A stretch of 64,000 nucleotides of DNA from Cytobacillus pseudoceanisediminis (GTDB taxonomy: Bacteria > Bacillota > Bacilli > Bacillales > Cytobacillaceae): the NCBI RefSeq assembly GCF_023516215.1, contig NZ_CP097349.1, positions 4,244,001 through 4,308,000 of the forward strand. The letters run 5' to 3'. Both the position numbers and the translations under genes were made by a program. Shown in pieces: positions 35,824-44,487 of the stretch. Every line of letters starts with the position of its first letter. Position 1 is the first letter of the stretch. The notes under the pieces were generated by a model. It ran no database searches and was not told the origin of the DNA. It saw only the letters and a program-made list of their open reading frames with translations.

Positions 35824-36933
35824 ATGGCTGGGAAAATACTGAAATACTTCGCCGGCGGGAATACAGCCCGGGGGTTCCACAATCTATTCGAATCGAACCT
35901 GCAGGGGCTTGATCGCTTATTCATTTTAAAAGGCGGCCCAGGAACAGGCAAATCATCACTGATGAAAGCAATCGGAGCGGAACTGTCCGAAAAGGGCTAT
36001 GACCTTGAATACATTTATTGCTCATCTGACAGTCAATCAATCGATGGCGTGATCATTCCTTCTTTAAAAGCAGGCATTGTCGACGGAACAGCGCCGCATG
36101 TGATTGAACCGAAAGCACCCGGAGCCGTCGAAGAATATATTAATCTCGGAGAAGCTTGGGATTCAAGGGCGCTGGCTGCGAAAAGAGAAGAAATAACTTT
36201 ACTGTCTGGTCAGATCAGCAATTCCTTTGCAGCGGCCTATGACACATTTGCCGAAGCACTGAGAATCCATGATGAATGGGAGAAAATCTATATAGAAAAT
36301 ATGAATTTCCAGAAGGCGGATGAATTGACCAAGAAGCTGATCTCCGTCTTCTATGGAAATGCAAAATTGAACAAAACTCCATCTGTGAAACATCGTTATT
36401 TAGGGGCAGCCACTCCGATTGGAGCGGTGGATTTCGTGCCGAATCTTACGGAGGATATTCAAAAAAGGTACTTCATTAAAGGGCGTCCGGGTTCCGGCAA
36501 GTCAACGATGCTTAAGAAGCTGGCAGCAGAAGCTGAAAGCCGCGGATTTGATATTGAAATCTATCATTGCGGGTTCGATCCGCACAGCCTGGATATGATC
36601 ATCGTTCGCGAGCTGGGCCTCGCTATTTTTGACAGCACGGCGCCGCATGAGTATTTTCCGGATCGTGATGGAGATGAAATCGTCGACATGTATGAAGTTA
36701 CGATCAATTCAGGCACAGATGAAATTTACGCTGAACAGCTAAAGGATATCAGCACCCGTTATAAAAATAAAATGACCGAAGCCATATCCTATCTGGCACG
36801 GGCCAAAACCCAGCGGGACACGCTGGAAAACATCTATGTAAGCGCCATGGACTTTGCAGTAGTTGACCGGATCAAAGAGAAGGTCCGCTCTGAGCTGCTG
36901 CTGATTTCAGAGAAAGTTTCAATAAGGGAATAG
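35824..36933 (+). CDS. tandem P-loop ATPase (PRK06851-like)
   Basis: A 369-residue protein made of two similar NTPase halves. Walker A motifs are ILKGGPGTGKSSLMK near residue 37 and IKGRPGSGKSTMLKK near 221; each half then has a similar strand-helix segment (LEYIYCSSDSQSIDGVIIPS and IEIYHCGFDPHSLDMIIVRE) and a SxxPH motif (DGTAPHVIEP, DSTAPHEYFP). This is the duplicated plan of the PRK06851 family, found mainly in spore-forming Firmicutes; function unknown. AAAGGAAG precedes the ATG. A Gly/Pro-rich protein gene follows 17 bp later, so both may be expressed together. Confidence 0.85.
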   Translation: MAGKILKYFAGGNTARGFHNLFESNLQGLDRLFILKGGPGTGKSSLMKAIGAELSEKGYDLEYIYCSSDSQSIDGVIIPSLKAGIVDGTAPHVIEPKAPGAVEEYINLGEAWDSRALAAKREEITLLSGQISNSFAAAYDTFAEALRIHDEWEKIYIENMNFQKADELTKKLISVFYGNAKLNKTPSVKHRYLGAATPIGAVDFVPNLTEDIQKRYFIKGRPGSGKSTMLKKLAAEAESRGFDIEIYHCGFDPHSLDMIIVRELGLAIFDSTAPHEYFPDRDGDEIVDMYEVTINSGTDEIYAEQLKDISTRYKNKMTEAISYLARAKTQRDTLENIYVSAMDFAVVDRIKEKVRSELLLISEKVSIRE

Positions 36934-36950
36934 AAGGGAGACCACACACA

Positions 36951-37418
36951 ATGGATTATACAAATTATCCGTTTTATCCATATATGTATGACCAGAATGA
37001 ACATGGACGCATTTTTCCTGGCGGAGGATCAGGCGGTGGATTCACCATTCCGGGATTTCCGGGCGGCGGGTTTAATATTCCAGGATTCCCGCCAGGACCG
37101 CCTCCAGGTGGTCCTGGCGGTGGATTTGGGCCTCCAGGTGGCGGAGGAGGCCCCGGAGGTCAGGATGGACCGCCATCAGGGCCGCCGCCAAGCTTCACAC
37201 CACAGATGCAGCAGGTAAGCACGTTTGCTGTTGATCCCGGTGCCATAAGAGGCTGCTTATTCCGCAATACGTTTATATGGCTGCAAAATGGAAACAGCTT
37301 CTGGTTCTTCCCGACCTTTGTCGGCAGAACATCTGTAGCCGGCTGGCGCTGGAGAAACTGGCGCTGGACGTATTATGGAACAGACTTGAGAAGAATTCGT
37401 TCTTTCCAATGTTTTTAA
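36951..37418 (+). CDS. Gly/Pro-rich protein with conserved C-terminal domain
   Basis: A 155-residue protein. After MDYTNYPFYPYMYDQNEHGR comes a collagen-like, non-periodic Gly/Pro stretch (residues ~24-85: PGFPGGGFNIPGFPPGPPP and similar). The C-terminal ~60 residues are Trp/Phe/Arg-rich and look folded: GCLFRNTFIWLQNGNSFWFF, then WRWRNWRWTYYGTDLRRIRS. Bacilli carry related proteins often labelled as transporters without reason; a spore-surface or coat role is more plausible but unproven. It starts 17 bp after the ATPase gene with a GAAGGGAG site, and a terminator follows. Confidence 0.75.
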   Translation: MDYTNYPFYPYMYDQNEHGRIFPGGGSGGGFTIPGFPGGGFNIPGFPPGPPPGGPGGGFGPPGGGGGPGGQDGPPSGPPPSFTPQMQQVSTFAVDPGAIRGCLFRNTFIWLQNGNSFWFFPTFVGRTSVAGWRWRNWRWTYYGTDLRRIRSFQCF

Positions 37419-37437
37419 ATTAAGGAAGCTAATAAAA

Positions 37438-37467
37438 AAGAGGTATCCGCTTCAGGATACCTCTTTT
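37438..37467. terminator. terminator after the Gly/Pro-rich gene
   Basis: AAGAGGTATCC / GGATACCTCTT with T tail on the plus strand and T-run on the minus strand. Confidence 0.88.
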
Positions 37468-37516
37468 ATCTGTAGAAATCAGCGCTTGCTACACTGATAG
37501 CAGCCGCTGCACCTTG

Positions 37517-37585
37517 TTAATCGGCCGGGTTTCTAATGTTATCGGTTAAAATGTTGATATATCGGTCACTTCCCGTCATATCAGG
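37517..37585. repeat. cluster of degenerate TATCGGTC-type repeats
   Basis: TTAATCGGCC, TTATCGGTTA, ATATCGGTCAC and TCATATCAGG, spaced about 20 bp, between convergent genes. Core resembles the cluster at 22970-23035. Confidence 0.55.
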
Positions 37586-37614
37586 TTTTCAGTATTAACC
37601 CAATGGAAAACCAT

Positions 37615-38979
37615 TTAGAAAAGAATATGAGCAGCCAGCACAATCACCGGCAAAGTAATAAGCGTTCTTTGGATAAAGATAATAATCAGGTCCCATAATG
37701 TTACAGGGATTTTAGAGCCAAGCAGAAGTCCGCCCACCTCTGACATATAAATCAGCTGGGTAACGGATACTGAAGCTACGATAAATCGTGTCATTTCGCT
37801 TTCGATGCCTGCACCGATAACGGAAGGCAAGAACATATCAGCAAATCCGACCACAAGTGTTTCCGAAGCGGCTTTTGCTTCCGGTACCTGCATCAATTCA
37901 AGCAATGGAATGAATGGCATTCCTAAATAAGCAAAAACAGGAGTATACTCCGCGATAATCAGAGCCAAGGTTCCCAAAGCCATGACAATCGGGGCTACAC
38001 CCATCCACATATCCAGAATGTTTTTGGCGCCATCCTGGAAGAAGGCTTTCAAGCTCTGATTTGTGCTTGCTTTGGCAACAGCCTGCTGGAGTCCCCAGCT
38101 TGCTGATGTGTGTCCTTCAGGGATGCTCTCATCAAGCTCGGATTCCTGGCCGTTATAATACGTATCAGGCTTTCTGGACAGGGGCCAGATTCTAGGGCTG
38201 ATAATGGCGCAAAGGAATCCCGCTGCTGTAATGGTCAGGTAAAAAGGCACAAACATATGGCCAAGATTCACCTGTGAAATAACAACAAGGCTGAAGGTAA
38301 TGGATACGACGGAAAAGGTTGTGCCAATAATGGCCGCTTCCCTTTTCGTATAATAGCCTTCTTCATACTGTTTGCTGGTTAGAAGAACACCAATGGTCCC
38401 ATCGCCAAGCCAGGATGCCACACAGTCAATCGATGACCTTCCAGGCAGCTTAAATACAGGACGCATGATTTTTGTTAAAAGTGCGCCAAAGAATTCAAGC
38501 AATCCGAAGTTCAGCAGCAAAGGCAGGAACAGCCCGGCAAATAAAAAGACCGAGAACAGGATCGGCAGAAGGTCATTTAGGAGAAGTCCGCCTGTATTTT
38601 CAGACCAGATCTGTTCAGGACCGATTTGAAAAAGGGTAATAACTGCAAAAACAGCGCCTATAAATCTCGCTGCAGCCCAGATGTAGGGAACGTCAAATAG
38701 GTTCTTGAAAAAAGGGCTTTTTTCGATAAAAGCGGGCTTAGCGAATTTGGCCAGCAATGTACCCAAAAGTGTAATGACAATAATAAAGGTCATAATTTCA
38801 GGAAGATAGTCTGCGAGCAGGTTTTGGATCCAGCCTGAAAATATGGCTATAGGAATTGTAATATCCCCTTGATATTTGATCGGAACCATGAATAAGCTGA
38901 TTCCAATTAAAGAAGGTATGAGAAATTTTATTAGATCTGAAGAAGAATGCTTCTTTCTGGATGCATCAAACAATATCAT
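37615..38979 (-). CDS. YjiH family nucleoside-recognition (Gate domain) membrane protein
   Basis: A 454-residue polytopic membrane protein with about ten helices. It contains two Gate/nucleoside-recognition type repeats: one with LASWLGDGTIG-like DCVASWLGDGTIGVLLTSKQ and one with ETLVVGFADMFLPSVIGAGI, followed by RFIVASVSVTQLIYMSEVGG. This matches YjiH-family proteins of Bacilli and enterics, presumed transporters of unknown substrate. A basic N-terminus (DASRKKHSSSD) precedes the first helix. Monocistronic; a terminator lies between it and the convergent neighbour. Confidence 0.87.
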   Translation of the reverse strand: MILFDASRKKHSSSDLIKFLIPSLIGISLFMVPIKYQGDITIPIAIFSGWIQNLLADYLPEIMTFIIVITLLGTLLAKFAKPAFIEKSPFFKNLFDVPYIWAAARFIGAVFAVITLFQIGPEQIWSENTGGLLLNDLLPILFSVFLFAGLFLPLLLNFGLLEFFGALLTKIMRPVFKLPGRSSIDCVASWLGDGTIGVLLTSKQYEEGYYTKREAAIIGTTFSVVSITFSLVVISQVNLGHMFVPFYLTITAAGFLCAIISPRIWPLSRKPDTYYNGQESELDESIPEGHTSASWGLQQAVAKASTNQSLKAFFQDGAKNILDMWMGVAPIVMALGTLALIIAEYTPVFAYLGMPFIPLLELMQVPEAKAASETLVVGFADMFLPSVIGAGIESEMTRFIVASVSVTQLIYMSEVGGLLLGSKIPVTLWDLIIIFIQRTLITLPVIVLAAHILF

Positions 38980-39163
38980 TCACCTTTTTCTTATATTTAT
39001 AAACCAAATGTTATTTTAATTCATAACCCCTGAAAAAGCCAACCCTTTCTCTTAAATTCCACTGTTTCCCTTCTTTTTAAACTTCTAAAACAAACATATT
39101 TTTAAGATCCCATATTATGTTAAAATATGAAATAATCAAAAAAATCAAAAAGCAGGTGTGCGG

Positions 39164-39967
39164 ATGTTCAGGTTTCGGTTATATTGGACCTTCACAAAGA
39201 AGGCCTTTCTTCGATCAGCCGTTTATCGATTTGATGTATGGTCGCGGCTTGGCTCAAATCTTATTTTTCTGCTGATGTGGGGTTCAATTTGGACTGCTTT
39301 ATATGCCGGAAGGGAAGAAGCTGGCGGCGTCAGCTTTGAGTCCATGCTGACATATATTGTGGTCAGCCAATTTTTATCTGGAGTAAATGGGGCGGGCACC
39401 CCGCTGTGGGAAATCCAGGAGAAGGTCCGGACCGGAGATATTTCCCTGGAATTAATGAGGCCGTTTGATGTGCCGCTCCGCTATCTTTTTGCCGATTTTG
39501 GCAGTGTGGCCTTTTACATACTGACAGCGCTGCTCCCTTTATATACAGTCATGTTCATTTTTATGGATTTGACATTGCCCTCTAGCTGGGAGACTTGGGC
39601 TTTGTTCATCGTATCCGCTTTTATTGGATTCCTGATCCGCTATTGCATTGAAATGTCTTTTGGGCTGCTTTCCTTTTTTCTCGTTGAAACAGGCGGGATT
39701 GTCGATGTCTTTTACTTTGCCATGTCCCTTCTTTCGGGGTCAGTCATTCCTCTGTGGTTTTTTCCGGGCTGGCTGGAAAAGATGGCGCTTTACTTGCCGT
39801 TTCAGGGGATCTATTACATACCAAATGCGATTTTTATAGGCAGAATCTCTGGAATTGAAATCCTGCTTTCCCTGGGTGTCCAATTATTTTGGGCTGCAGC
39901 CAGTTATCTGTTATTAAGGTTTGTCTGGAATCGCGCATCCCAAAAAGTAGTGGTACAGGGGGGATAG
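39164..39967 (+). CDS. ABC-2 type transporter permease (first subunit)
   Basis: A 267-residue inner-membrane subunit with six predicted helices, starting MFRFRLYWTFTKKAFLRSAV. AGGTG precedes the ATG at 39164. The segment EIQEKVRTGDISLELMRPFD is the cytosolic coupling loop typical of the ABC2_membrane_6 (DUF990) family. It is followed at once by a second permease (3 bp gap) and an ATPase, giving a heteromeric exporter. The substrate is unknown; related trios are linked to lipid, drug or bacteriocin export. Confidence 0.87.
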   Translation: MFRFRLYWTFTKKAFLRSAVYRFDVWSRLGSNLIFLLMWGSIWTALYAGREEAGGVSFESMLTYIVVSQFLSGVNGAGTPLWEIQEKVRTGDISLELMRPFDVPLRYLFADFGSVAFYILTALLPLYTVMFIFMDLTLPSSWETWALFIVSAFIGFLIRYCIEMSFGLLSFFLVETGGIVDVFYFAMSLLSGSVIPLWFFPGWLEKMALYLPFQGIYYIPNAIFIGRISGIEILLSLGVQLFWAAASYLLLRFVWNRASQKVVVQGG

Positions 39968-39970
39968 AGT

Positions 39971-40777
39971 GTGAGTGTTTTAAAATATTTGGATTTGTAT
40001 TTCAAGCTCATCTCCGCAGGTGTAAGGGCCCAGCTGCAGTACCGGTTTGCCTTTGTCATGAGGATTGTCGGGCTGATCACATCTTATACAGGCACTGCTG
40101 TCACGATGTGGATCATGCTTTATCAGTTTCAGGAACTGGGCTCATGGACCTTTTACGAGATGCTGTTTCTATTTGCTGTCGCTGTTTTATCCTGGGGATT
40201 CTGCATCATTCTCTTTTTTCATTTCAGGGGGTTGGATACCTACATCTTAAACGGCACATTTGACCGCTTCCTTGTCAGGCCGATCAATCCATTTTTTCAT
40301 TTCATGGCGATGAAGTTTGACGTTGCATCTTTTGGACAGTTCATCTTCAGCATCGGCATTTTTATTTGGGTCAGCTTTGAGCTGCAGCTGGATTGGACCA
40401 TCGGGAAAAGTTTGTTTCTGCTGTTATCCGTGGTTGGGGGAATCCTCATCCAGGGTGGTCTGCTTGTCATGATATCTGCCCTCGCTTTCTGGACGACAAA
40501 ATCGGAGCAATTTTACTGGGTGGCCATGTATCCGGCCCGAAATCTGACCAATTATCCTCTGGTCATCTATCCGAAAGCCGTCCAATGGTTTACCGCTTTT
40601 GTCGTTCCATTCGGCTTTGTGAATTACTTTCCCGCGGCTGTGCTTCTGGAAAAGGAAACGCCATTTTTCCCTGAGAATATTGGGTATTATTCGCCGCTTG
40701 TCGGCATCGTTTTTTTTGCCATAGCCTATTATATTTGGATGCTCGGTTTAAAGAGGTATAAGAGTACAGGTTCATGA
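39971..40777 (+). CDS. ABC-2 type transporter permease (second subunit)
   Basis: A 268-residue membrane subunit homologous to the preceding one (GTG start, MSVLKYLDLYFKLISAGVRA). It has six helices and the related coupling loop DTYILNGTFDRFLVRPINPF. The two permeases would pair as a heterodimer driven by the ATPase encoded next, about 21 bp downstream. The tight spacing with the first permease implies translational coupling. Confidence 0.87.
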   Translation: MSVLKYLDLYFKLISAGVRAQLQYRFAFVMRIVGLITSYTGTAVTMWIMLYQFQELGSWTFYEMLFLFAVAVLSWGFCIILFFHFRGLDTYILNGTFDRFLVRPINPFFHFMAMKFDVASFGQFIFSIGIFIWVSFELQLDWTIGKSLFLLLSVVGGILIQGGLLVMISALAFWTTKSEQFYWVAMYPARNLTNYPLVIYPKAVQWFTAFVVPFGFVNYFPAAVLLEKETPFFPENIGYYSPLVGIVFFAIAYYIWMLGLKRYKSTGS

Positions 40778-40798
40778 CATAGTTTAGGAGGGCTGGAA

Positions 40799-41806
40799 TT
40801 GCCGATTATAGAGGTTGAACATTTGATGAAGGACTTTATGATTGCCAAGAGGGAGACAGGCTTTCTCGGCGCTGTGAAGAGCCTGGTGAAAAGAGAACAT
40901 ATTAAGAAGGAAGCAGTGAAGGATATCAGCTTTTCGATCGGAGAAGGGGAAATGGTCGGCTATATCGGACCGAATGGTGCCGGAAAATCCACCACCATCA
41001 AAATGCTTACGGGCATTCTTGTCCCAAGCTCAGGGAGTGTAACGGTAAACGGCATCATTCCCTATGAAAACAGGCAGGAAAATGCCAAGAATATCGGAGT
41101 GGTATTCGGCCAGAGAACACAGCTTTGGTGGGATCTTCCTACAATCGAATCGTTTGAGCTGCTGAAGGAAATCTATCAGGTTTCGGCTAAACGGTATAAG
41201 GAAAACATGGACACCTTTACAGAGATATTGGGGCTGGATGAATTCCTGAATACTCCGGTCCGCCAGCTGTCTCTTGGGCAAAGGATGAGAGCTGATATTG
41301 CCGCATCCCTGCTGCATGACCCGCCAATCCTATTTCTTGATGAACCGACGATTGGCCTGGATGTCATCGCTAAGGAGAAAATGAGGACATTTATTAAAGA
41401 GATTAATAATGAGCGCAAAATCACCGTCATTTTAACCACACATGATATGGAGGATATCGAAAAACTTTGTGAGCGGATGATTCTCATTGACCATGGGCAA
41501 AAGGTTTACGACGGGGAAATCGCAGTGGTAAAAGAGCGTTTTGGCAAAACGAGGACACTCATCGTTGACCTGGAGGAATCATCTCACAGCCTCCAGCTTA
41601 AGGGCCGTGAGGTGTTTAAAGAAGAAGCAAGCCGCTTCTGGATCCGATTTAACCGGGATGAAGTGTCCGCCTCGGAATTAATTGCCCAAATTACTGAAAC
41701 ACATAATATCAAAGATTTAACTGTGGAAGAGCCTGCAATCGAATCCATCATCAGCCGCATTTATCAGGAGGGCTATCAGGAGCTGCCTGAAACGGTCAAA
41801 GTATAA
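40799..41806 (+). CDS. ABC transporter ATP-binding protein
   Basis: A 335-residue ATPase that drives the two ABC-2 permeases. TTG start with AGGAGGG upstream. Walker A is YIGPNGAGKSTTIKML, the signature LSLGQRMRADIAASLL and Walker B ILFLDEPTIGLD, then the H-loop TTHDME. A C-terminal domain of ~90 residues after the nucleotide-binding domain is typical of the DUF990-associated ATPases. It ends the operon. Substrate unknown. Confidence 0.92.
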   Translation: MPIIEVEHLMKDFMIAKRETGFLGAVKSLVKREHIKKEAVKDISFSIGEGEMVGYIGPNGAGKSTTIKMLTGILVPSSGSVTVNGIIPYENRQENAKNIGVVFGQRTQLWWDLPTIESFELLKEIYQVSAKRYKENMDTFTEILGLDEFLNTPVRQLSLGQRMRADIAASLLHDPPILFLDEPTIGLDVIAKEKMRTFIKEINNERKITVILTTHDMEDIEKLCERMILIDHGQKVYDGEIAVVKERFGKTRTLIVDLEESSHSLQLKGREVFKEEASRFWIRFNRDEVSASELIAQITETHNIKDLTVEEPAIESIISRIYQEGYQELPETVKV

Positions 41807-41886
41807 ATTGCACCTACCTAAAAATAGGCTCGGCTAATATATCAATATTTTCTGAAAAATTGATATACTATAGAGAGGTGATCAAA

Positions 41887-42081
41887 TTGATTCTATATTT
41901 GCTGGGCTTTTGTGCAGTATTGCTGGGAGCGGGAATGTTTGTGGACTGGTGGCATAAAAAGCATGGAATTGACGATTTTGACCCTGAAGAAAATGAAAAG
42001 CATGTATCTGAGTCAGAGAGAGCTTATATCGAGTCTTATATGCATAACATGAAAAATGATCATCATAATGGAATGTCATGA
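41887..42081 (+). CDS. small single-helix membrane protein
   Basis: A 64-residue protein. TTG start at 41887 after GAGAGGTGA. It reads ILYLLGFCAVLLGAGMFVDW (one membrane helix), a basic turn HKKHG, then an acidic helical tail with FDPEENEKHVSESERAYIES and a His-rich end. No named family recognised. The stop overlaps the first bases of a dispersed repeat. Good binding site and amphipathic design make it a likely real gene. Confidence 0.65.
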   Translation: MILYLLGFCAVLLGAGMFVDWWHKKHGIDDFDPEENEKHVSESERAYIESYMHNMKNDHHNGMS

Positions 42082-42330
42082 GAAAAGCGGAAGCGCCATT
42101 CCCACGAAGGAACGCAGACTAAGATCTCGCCACGTCCTGTGGCAACGTCTGCATGACCCGCATCCTCCCAAAAGCTGCCGCTTTTGGTCGTGCGATGATT
42201 ATGCTGAAGAAGCCTTCCTTGTCCTGCGGGCCTCAAGCCTAAGACAGGCCTCACGGAAAGGAGTTCTTTGCCTTTCTGAGAGGATTGGCTTGTGACCCCA
42301 AGGGGGCAGGCGCTGGAGCTAGACAGTTAT
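42081..42330. repeat. dispersed repeat, inverted copy
   Basis: Read on the plus strand it begins AGAAAAGCGGAAGCGCC and ends GGCGCTGGAGCTAGACAGTT, i.e. the family in reverse. Contains CCACGTCCTGTGGCAACGTC and GGAGTTCTTTGCCTTTCTGA. No gene seen. Confidence 0.8.
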
Positions 42331-42364
42331 CTAAATTAAGATAATACACATTATCTCATAATAG

Positions 42365-42390
42365 AAGAGCATGGCGGATGCCATGCTCTT
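42365..42390. terminator. hairpin at the 3' end of the AtoE gene
   Basis: AAGAGCATGGC / GCCATGCTCTT with a GGAT loop, 5 bp from the stop codon of the minus-strand gene; weak T tract. Confidence 0.65.
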
Positions 42391-42394
42391 GACT

Positions 42395-43714
42395 TTAGAA
42401 AAATAAAAACCCTATTGAAATAATCACCCCGCTGACCAGCAGAGCCAGAACACAGAATCCCATGATGTCCTTTGCTTTGAGTCCTGCAATGGCGAGCGCC
42501 GGAAGGGCCCAGAAAGGCTGAATTAAGTTGGTCCAGGCATCACCCCATGCGACAGCCATGGCTGTTTTAGGGATGGAGGCACCCATTGACTGAGCCGCTT
42601 CAAGCATAATCGGAGCCTGAACCGCCCACTGGCCTCCTCCTGAAGGAACAAAGAAGTTCACAAGCCCCGCGCTTAAAAACGCGAAGAAATGGAATGTGTA
42701 ATCATTCGAAATGCTGACAAACGCTTCAGACATAACTGCAGCAAGTCCTGAGGCAGTCATCATGCCCATGATTCCGGCATAAAACGGGAACTGAATAATG
42801 ATTCCGCTAGCCCCTTTCACTGCATTGAGGACAGCTTCGAGGAACCTTTTAGGTGTTCCATGGAAAAGGATGCCGAGGAACAGGAATAGGAAATTTACGA
42901 TATCAAGGTTCAGGTTAAACCCCTTTGCAGCGAAATAATAAAATAAGAAAACAAGACCAAAAATTCCGGCAAGCAGGGAAATCAGACGGCTGTTTTCCAG
43001 GCGTTCAGCAGGTGTCATCGCCTCTTTTTCAATTGAAGCTGCCTGGATGTCTTCTTGAAGAAGAGCAGGATCGACCACAATGGTCTCTTCTTTCGACGGC
43101 ATCATAAAACGGTTTACAAAAGGCAAAACCAACAATAGTGCGACAACAATGAAAATATTGAATCCGGCAAAGATGGTCTGGTCAGTAGAGATGACGCCAA
43201 TCATCTCTTCAGAGAAGTGTCCAGGTGTAGCAATGGTCAATGGAATCGAACCTGAAATTCCTCCGTGCCAGACAACGAAGCCGGCGTAAGCGCTTGCAAT
43301 CAACAGGCGATAATCCACATTTTTTACTTTTTTGGCAAGCTCTTTAGCAAATAAGGCGCCAATCACGAGGCCAAATCCCCAGTTAATTAAGCTTGCAATC
43401 ATCGATACGAATGACACAATAAGGATAGCCTGGCCTGGTGACTTGGCTAATGATGCCAGTGCACCTAATCCTTTTTTAAAGATCGTGCTGCTGGCCAGCA
43501 CGTGTCCAGTGACTAAAACCAGCACCATCTGCATGGAAAAAGTCAGCAGGCCCCAAAAACCATTTCCCCAATGCTGAACCATTTGGTAAGGTCCATTATC
43601 TGTGAAAATCAAACCTAATCCAAAAACAACGAAGGTTAGGATAATGACAAATAAAAATGGATCAGGCAAATAACGCTGCATAATGCGGTTAAAGAAAGAT
43701 ACCAGTACTTTCAT
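42395..43714 (-). CDS. atoE: short-chain fatty acid transporter (AtoE family)
   Basis: A 439-residue membrane protein with about 12 helices. It opens MKVLVSFFNRIMQRYLPDPF and has GNGFWGLLTFSMQMVLVLVT and FVPSGGGQWAVQAPIMLEAA, hallmarks of the AtoE/ScFAT family that moves short-chain fatty acids such as acetoacetate or butyrate. The ATG is preceded by GGGGGTTGC, a modest site. Stands alone between a repeat and a GNAT gene. Substrate assignment is by family only. Confidence 0.9.
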   Translation of the reverse strand: MKVLVSFFNRIMQRYLPDPFLFVIILTFVVFGLGLIFTDNGPYQMVQHWGNGFWGLLTFSMQMVLVLVTGHVLASSTIFKKGLGALASLAKSPGQAILIVSFVSMIASLINWGFGLVIGALFAKELAKKVKNVDYRLLIASAYAGFVVWHGGISGSIPLTIATPGHFSEEMIGVISTDQTIFAGFNIFIVVALLLVLPFVNRFMMPSKEETIVVDPALLQEDIQAASIEKEAMTPAERLENSRLISLLAGIFGLVFLFYYFAAKGFNLNLDIVNFLFLFLGILFHGTPKRFLEAVLNAVKGASGIIIQFPFYAGIMGMMTASGLAAVMSEAFVSISNDYTFHFFAFLSAGLVNFFVPSGGGQWAVQAPIMLEAAQSMGASIPKTAMAVAWGDAWTNLIQPFWALPALAIAGLKAKDIMGFCVLALLVSGVIISIGFLFF

Positions 43715-43855
43715 GATGCAACCCCCAATTTTAATTATTAACCTATTATATTTTCTGTAAAATTCGATCTATTCCTTCTTTTCTGACATAATTGTTGTCT
43801 AAAAGGCTTCTGCCACTTAAATTAGGAGAGTAAACATCGAAAGGAGACAGGAGAT

Positions 43856-44344
43856 ATGGACGTTAAAATAGTGAAAGCTGAATGGAAAGACCGGGATATC
43901 GTAAGAAACATGTATGCTTTCTATCTGCACGATTTAACAAAATACACTGATGCATTGGAGATAAATGAAGAAGGCACATTCGAATTTGACGCCTTTTCAT
44001 TAATCTGGGACAAAGAAGGCATAGAACCTTACCTCATTAAAGCTGATGGCAAACTGGCAGGATTCCTGCTGCTTTTGCGTGCACCCTTTTTAAGAAAAGC
44101 AGATTACTGCATCAATGACTTTTTCCTGTATAACTCGTTCAGAGGGAAAAACGTGGGGCAAACAGCGATTGATCTATTGTTCAGCGAATATAAGGGAACC
44201 TACTATATAGAGCAGTTAAAACGAAATGAGCCTGCTATCCGCTTTTGGAAGAAGGTGTACCGCTATTATCAGCTTAATGTTGACGAGACCTCGAGAATGG
44301 AAGATGGAGAAGAATGTGTAGGGCAGTTGGTGAATGTGGAATGA
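43856..44344 (+). CDS. GNAT family N-acetyltransferase
   Basis: A 162-residue acetyl-CoA-dependent transferase. The start MDVKIVKAEWKDRDIVRNMY is the usual GNAT beginning; NDFFLYNSFRGKNVGQTAID is the acetyl-CoA binding motif A, slightly degenerate (R-G-K-N-V-G instead of R-x-x-G-x-G). The rest of the domain follows with IRFWKKVYRYYQL. GAAAGGAGA precedes the ATG. Substrate unknown. Confidence 0.85.
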   Translation: MDVKIVKAEWKDRDIVRNMYAFYLHDLTKYTDALEINEEGTFEFDAFSLIWDKEGIEPYLIKADGKLAGFLLLLRAPFLRKADYCINDFFLYNSFRGKNVGQTAIDLLFSEYKGTYYIEQLKRNEPAIRFWKKVYRYYQLNVDETSRMEDGEECVGQLVNVE

Positions 44345-44359
44345 TAAATTAACTGAACC

Positions 44360-44453
44360 CGGTGCTTCCCTGTGAGTCCGAACCGGGCTTCTTCGGACAG
44401 GAAAAGGAGAAATCGGGAAGAGCGAGTCCGAACCCGGACTCGGATAGGGAAGC
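44360..44453. repeat. nested inverted-repeat element between GNAT and AlkD genes
   Basis: Outer arms GCTTCCCT (44363) and AGGGAAGC (44445); inner arms GAGTCCG / CGGACTC; within lies a second hairpin CGAGTCCG-AACC-CGGACTCG at about 44423-44442. GTCCGAACC(C)GG occurs twice. Could be an RNA structure or a mobile repeat; it has no ORF. Confidence 0.6.
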
Positions 44454-44487
44454 ATAACCCCAAGTTGATGCAAAAAGGAGTGTTCAG

